A stretch of 9,290 nt of DNA from a bacterium (GTDB lineage Bacteria; Electryoneota; RPQS01): assembly GCA_018814465.1 (NCBI GenBank), contig JAHIZR010000342.1:1-9290 (forward strand), given 5' to 3'. The notes under the pieces are model-generated. The model was not told where the DNA came from. It worked only from the letters and a program-made list of their open reading frames with translations, and searched no databases. Shown piece after piece: positions 6,458-9,290 of this stretch (the first letter of the stretch is position 1; every line of letters begins with the position of its first letter). The position numbers and the translations under genes were made by a program.

Positions 6458-8677
6458 ATGAAAGCATTGCGGAATTCGAAGCGCAATTTGCAGGCCTTCT
6501 TAGATGGCTTGAATCCCCAGCAGCGAGCGGCAGTGACAGCGGACGAGGGACCGGTGCTGGTGATCGCGGGAGCGGGGTCCGGGAAAACGCGCGTCTTGAC
6601 CGGCAGAGCTTTTTATTTGATAGCGGAAATGAAGGTGCATCCGGCCGCCATCGCCGTAATGACTTTCACAAATAAGGCCGCGGGAGAACTGCAGAAGAGG
6701 CTTGAAGAGCTTCTCGGGAATCGTGATTCCGTGCCTTGGGCGGGGACGTTTCACGGATTTTGCGCGCGCTTGCTTCGACAATACGGCGACACAATCGGAT
6801 TGCCGCGGGACTACTCGATCTATGATCAGGCTGATTCGGAGAAGGTGGTCGCGGAGTTGCTGATCGAGCGAAAATACTCGCGGGACGAGATTGTTCCGTC
6901 GACCATGCGCAATTGGATTTCCGTGCTGAAGAGTGGCGGCGCTTTATCGGGGCGGCATCGTTTTCATAAGCTTGCCGCAGAGCTCGTGGGAGACTATGAC
7001 AAACGGCTGCGCTCAGCGGGAGCCGTGGATTTTGATGATTTACTCTTGCTTCCGTTGGAACTATTCCGGGTTAATCCCGAGATTCTGAGTAAATTGCAGC
7101 ATCGTTATGATCATATTCTGATTGACGAGTTTCAGGACACCAACCGGATTCAATATAATCTGGCGCGCGCGATTGCGGCGCCCCAGAACAATCTCTATGT
7201 CGTGGGGGATGACGATCAATCAATCTATGGTTGGCGGGGAGCGGATATTCGGAATCTGATTGATTTTCAGCGTGATTTTAAGCAAGGGCAGAGTTTCTCG
7301 CTGGAACAGAACTATCGTTCCACGCAGCAGATTCTGGATGTCGCAAATGATGTGATCGCAGCGAAGAATCACCATAATCTGAAGCAGCTTTGGACTGAGA
7401 AGACAAACGGCGAGCAGGTTGTTTTCCGGCAGCATTCAAGAGCGGCTGACGAGGCGAACGAAGTTGTGGGCGAGATGGATGCTCTTGTCAACCGGCAGGG
7501 GATGAGTTGGAGTGATTTCGCGGTTTTGCTTCGCACCAATTCGCTCTCGCGTTATTTTGAAGAGGTTCTGATCAGCCAGAGCATTCCTTATACGATCGTG
7601 GGCGGAACGAAATTCTATGACCGTCGAGAAGTAAAGGATTTAACGGCTTTTCTGCGCGTCTTGTCTAATCCGGGTGATGAGCAGGCTTGGAAGCGGATTC
7701 TGAAAACGCCGCCGAAAGGAATCGGTGAAGTGACGATTGCAAGGGTCGTGGACCGCTGCCGTCGCACGGGGATGAGTTTCGGCGAAGTCATCGCGGATGC
7801 GGAACTGCTGTCGGATGCGAGTACGGCGACGCGTAATCGGCTGGAGAAACTCTCTAACGCACTTAGCCATATTGCGGAGCATAATAAGCAGTCCAGCCTA
7901 AGCGAATTGGCGGCGGATGTTCTCCGGAAGAGCGGCTTGATCGAGTACTATGAAGAGAAGTTTCCGGAAGAAGCGGATGACCGGGTCGCCAACCTGTATC
8001 AATTCATCGAGGCGGCTAAAGACCGGGAGGCGGCGCATCCGGAATACAGCCTGAGCGACTTTCTGTCTGAGATTGCTTTAGTCTCGGATATTGACGATTA
8101 TAATGAGGCAGTTAACCGCGTGACCCTCATGACGATGCATGCGGCGAAGGGATTGGAATTTCCGGTTGTTTTCGCTGCCGCGCTTGAGGATAACCTGCTG
8201 CCGCACAGCAGGAGTTCGGACTCGATCGAGGAAATCGAAGAGGAGCGGCGGCTTTTTTATGTCGCGATTACTCGTGCGCAGGATCGGCTGTATCTGTCCG
8301 CCTCCGAAACACGAGCCCTGAACGGACAATTGATGTTTCAGGAACCCTCACGCTTTTTACGTGATATTGATCCAAGCAGACTAAAAGGGTGGACGCTGCC
8401 GAGGGAGGCTCGCTCGATGATGTTCGAGCCGACTGAAGAGAATTATCATACGGAACGACCGTCCTACCGCTCAAAATCAAAAAACAACAGCGGCCTGAAC
8501 GGCGCTTCATTGATTCCTTACAAGATTGGAGATATCGTTGAGCATCCGGATTTCGGAATGGGAGTCGTGACCGCAAAGTCGGGATCACTCGATTCGTTGA
8601 AAGTCCGCGTGGCATTCGAGGGTGTTGGATCCAAGCTGCTTGCTTTGAAATATGCAACATTGAGGAAAGTAGAATGA
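6458..8677 (+). CDS. UvrD/PcrA-type superfamily 1A DNA helicase
   Basis: ATP-dependent 3'-5' DNA helicase of the UvrD/PcrA/Rep family, acting in nucleotide-excision and mismatch repair and in clearing stalled replication. All family motifs are present in order. They are Q-motif LNPQQRAAV (18-26), Walker A GAGSGKT (38-44) with Lys43, motif Ia MTFTNKAAGEL (68-78), motif Ib-like GTFHGFCARLLR (96-107), Walker B/motif II LIDEFQDTN (221-229) and motif III VVGDDDQSIYGWRGAD (248-263). Then follow motif IV LEQNYRST (282-289), motif V TMHAAKGLEFPVVF (559-572) and motif VI FYVAITRAQDR (600-610) with the arginine finger Arg606. A C-terminal small beta domain (about 688-735, KIGDIVEHPDFGMGVV) matches the Tudor-like tail of PcrA/UvrD, which favours these over Rep. 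Length (739 aa) is typical. It starts two bases after the mltG stop, with only a weak CGGA upstream, and overlaps nadC by four bases. Confidence 0.96.
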   Translation: MKALRNSKRNLQAFLDGLNPQQRAAVTADEGPVLVIAGAGSGKTRVLTGRAFYLIAEMKVHPAAIAVMTFTNKAAGELQKRLEELLGNRDSVPWAGTFHGFCARLLRQYGDTIGLPRDYSIYDQADSEKVVAELLIERKYSRDEIVPSTMRNWISVLKSGGALSGRHRFHKLAAELVGDYDKRLRSAGAVDFDDLLLLPLELFRVNPEILSKLQHRYDHILIDEFQDTNRIQYNLARAIAAPQNNLYVVGDDDQSIYGWRGADIRNLIDFQRDFKQGQSFSLEQNYRSTQQILDVANDVIAAKNHHNLKQLWTEKTNGEQVVFRQHSRAADEANEVVGEMDALVNRQGMSWSDFAVLLRTNSLSRYFEEVLISQSIPYTIVGGTKFYDRREVKDLTAFLRVLSNPGDEQAWKRILKTPPKGIGEVTIARVVDRCRRTGMSFGEVIADAELLSDASTATRNRLEKLSNALSHIAEHNKQSSLSELAADVLRKSGLIEYYEEKFPEEADDRVANLYQFIEAAKDREAAHPEYSLSDFLSEIALVSDIDDYNEAVNRVTLMTMHAAKGLEFPVVFAAALEDNLLPHSRSSDSIEEIEEERRLFYVAITRAQDRLYLSASETRALNGQLMFQEPSRFLRDIDPSRLKGWTLPREARSMMFEPTEENYHTERPSYRSKSKNNSGLNGASLIPYKIGDIVEHPDFGMGVVTAKSGSLDSLKVRVAFEGVGSKLLALKYATLRKVE
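8662..8669 (+). promoter_or_regulatory. Ribosome-binding site of nadC
   Basis: GAGGAAAG lies inside the last codons of the helicase gene, four to eight bases before the nadC ATG. It is the best Shine-Dalgarno-like site in the window; the other junctions have weak or no such motif. It supports the ATG at 8674 as the true start. Confidence 0.6.
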
Positions 8678-9290
8678 TTACCGAAGAAACAAAACATATA
8701 ATCCGACTGGCATTGGAAGAAGACCTGTCCGAGCGGGGTGATATCACGTCGGATTGGCTGATTCGTGAAGATCAAGCCGGTGAAGGCTGGGTGGAGGCTC
8801 GGCAGGATGCGGTTGTGTCCGGATTAATGCCTTTTAGAGAGATTTTTTTAACGGTGGATCCTTTATTGGAAGTGACGCTGCTTTGCGAAGACGGGGCGAG
8901 TGTCAAACCGATGAATCGAGTCGCAACGATAACGGGCAACGCCAAATCAATCCTGAAGGCTGAGCGGACTGCTTTAAACTTCCTTTCGCATCTTTCCGGG
9001 ATTTCCACAAAGACGGCTGAATTCGTGGCGGCGACCCAAGCATGGGGGACGCAGATACTCTGTACAAGGAAGACTAATCCGGGGCTTCGGGAATTAGAGG
9101 TTGCCGCCGTTCGGCATGGCGGAGGCGATACATTCAGATCGAATCTGTCGGATGCTGTGCTGGTTAAGGACAATCATTTGGGGATAATCGGCGGAGTTGA
9201 GGAGTTGGCCGAGATTGTTGGCTCCTCACAGGAAGGGAAAGACTATTTGAATTCAGGAAAGCTCGAGGTATTGACCATGTACGAGCTTGA
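8674..9290 (+). CDS. nadC: Quinolinate phosphoribosyltransferase (NadC), 5' part
   Basis: Enzyme joining quinolinate and PRPP to give nicotinate mononucleotide, CO2 and pyrophosphate in de novo NAD synthesis; cytoplasmic. About 205 codons are present and the frame stays open to the window end; the family is usually 270-300 aa, so about a third is missing. Family signatures seen are LALEEDLSERGDITS (12-26), VVSGLMPF (47-54), AERTALNFLSHLSGIST (96-112), TRKTNPGLRELEVAAVRHGGG (131-151) and LSDAVLVKDNHLG (158-170). The PRPP and quinolinate contacts Arg99, Arg132, Lys133, Arg139, Arg155 and Lys165 appear retained. Two expected positions differ. The His of the usual GGGxxHR is Phe154. The second acidic residue expected in the EVEV-like strand is Leu200 (in KLEVLTMYEL). 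These suggest a divergent NadC or a paralogue. The start overlaps the helicase stop as ATGA with a good ribosome-binding site upstream. Confidence 0.9.
   Translation, partial: MITEETKHIIRLALEEDLSERGDITSDWLIREDQAGEGWVEARQDAVVSGLMPFREIFLTVDPLLEVTLLCEDGASVKPMNRVATITGNAKSILKAERTALNFLSHLSGISTKTAEFVAATQAWGTQILCTRKTNPGLRELEVAAVRHGGGDTFRSNLSDAVLVKDNHLGIIGGVEELAEIVGSSQEGKDYLNSGKLEVLTMYEL

Noticed and set aside
6265..6675. Plus-strand frame of 136 codons spanning the mltG/helicase junction and containing a repeated peptide
   Set aside because: The repeat simply reflects the 60-bp duplication read in another frame, and both overlapped genes have strong motifs there.

Overview
The window is a tightly packed run of eight genes, all on the + strand, with no gene-free stretch longer than about 23 bases. 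It reads like a chromosomal housekeeping segment of a Gram-negative bacterium. The evidence is a lipoprotein with a clear lipobox, a site-2 protease of the RseP type, an MltG-type peptidoglycan enzyme, and a TPR protein with a likely signal peptide. Base composition is balanced and fairly uniform, and no mobile element, tRNA, rRNA or CRISPR array is visible. The TPR-protein/LolA-LolB-like lipoprotein pair, the 'HQLGTP' histidine-kinase H-box and the scarcity of strong Shine-Dalgarno sites together suggest a member of the FCB superphylum (Bacteroidota relatives or one of the uncultured candidate phyla near them). That placement is inference from gene style, not a database result.

Layout: rseP-like intramembrane protease (3-1055); TPR-repeat protein (about 1027-2409); small lipoprotein with LolA/LolB-like or DUF4292-like character (2406-3152); membrane-anchored family 2 glycosyltransferase of the DPM1/GtrB type (3165-4124); two-TM sensor histidine kinase without a visible response regulator (4148-5338); mltG (5331-6455), whose 3' end carries a perfect 60-bp tandem duplication; UvrD/PcrA-type helicase (6458-8677); and the 5' two thirds of nadC (8674 to beyond the window end).

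Four junctions overlap (rseP/TPR, TPR/lipoprotein, kinase/mltG, helicase/nadC), one has a 2-base gap and the other two have 12 and 23 bases. Together with the absence of any terminator-like hairpin at the junctions, this fits one transcription unit or a set of translationally coupled genes. The first six genes share an envelope theme: membrane proteolysis, outer-membrane or periplasmic scaffolding, lipid-linked sugar transfer, envelope sensing and glycan-strand cleavage. The last two are DNA repair and NAD biosynthesis.

I do not see a clearly new biological system. The points most worth checking are the exact duplication in the mltG tail and the substitutions at expected substrate-contact positions in the NadC-like protein. 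Also worth a look are the orphan kinase inside an envelope operon and the TPR/lipoprotein pair as a possible conserved module.
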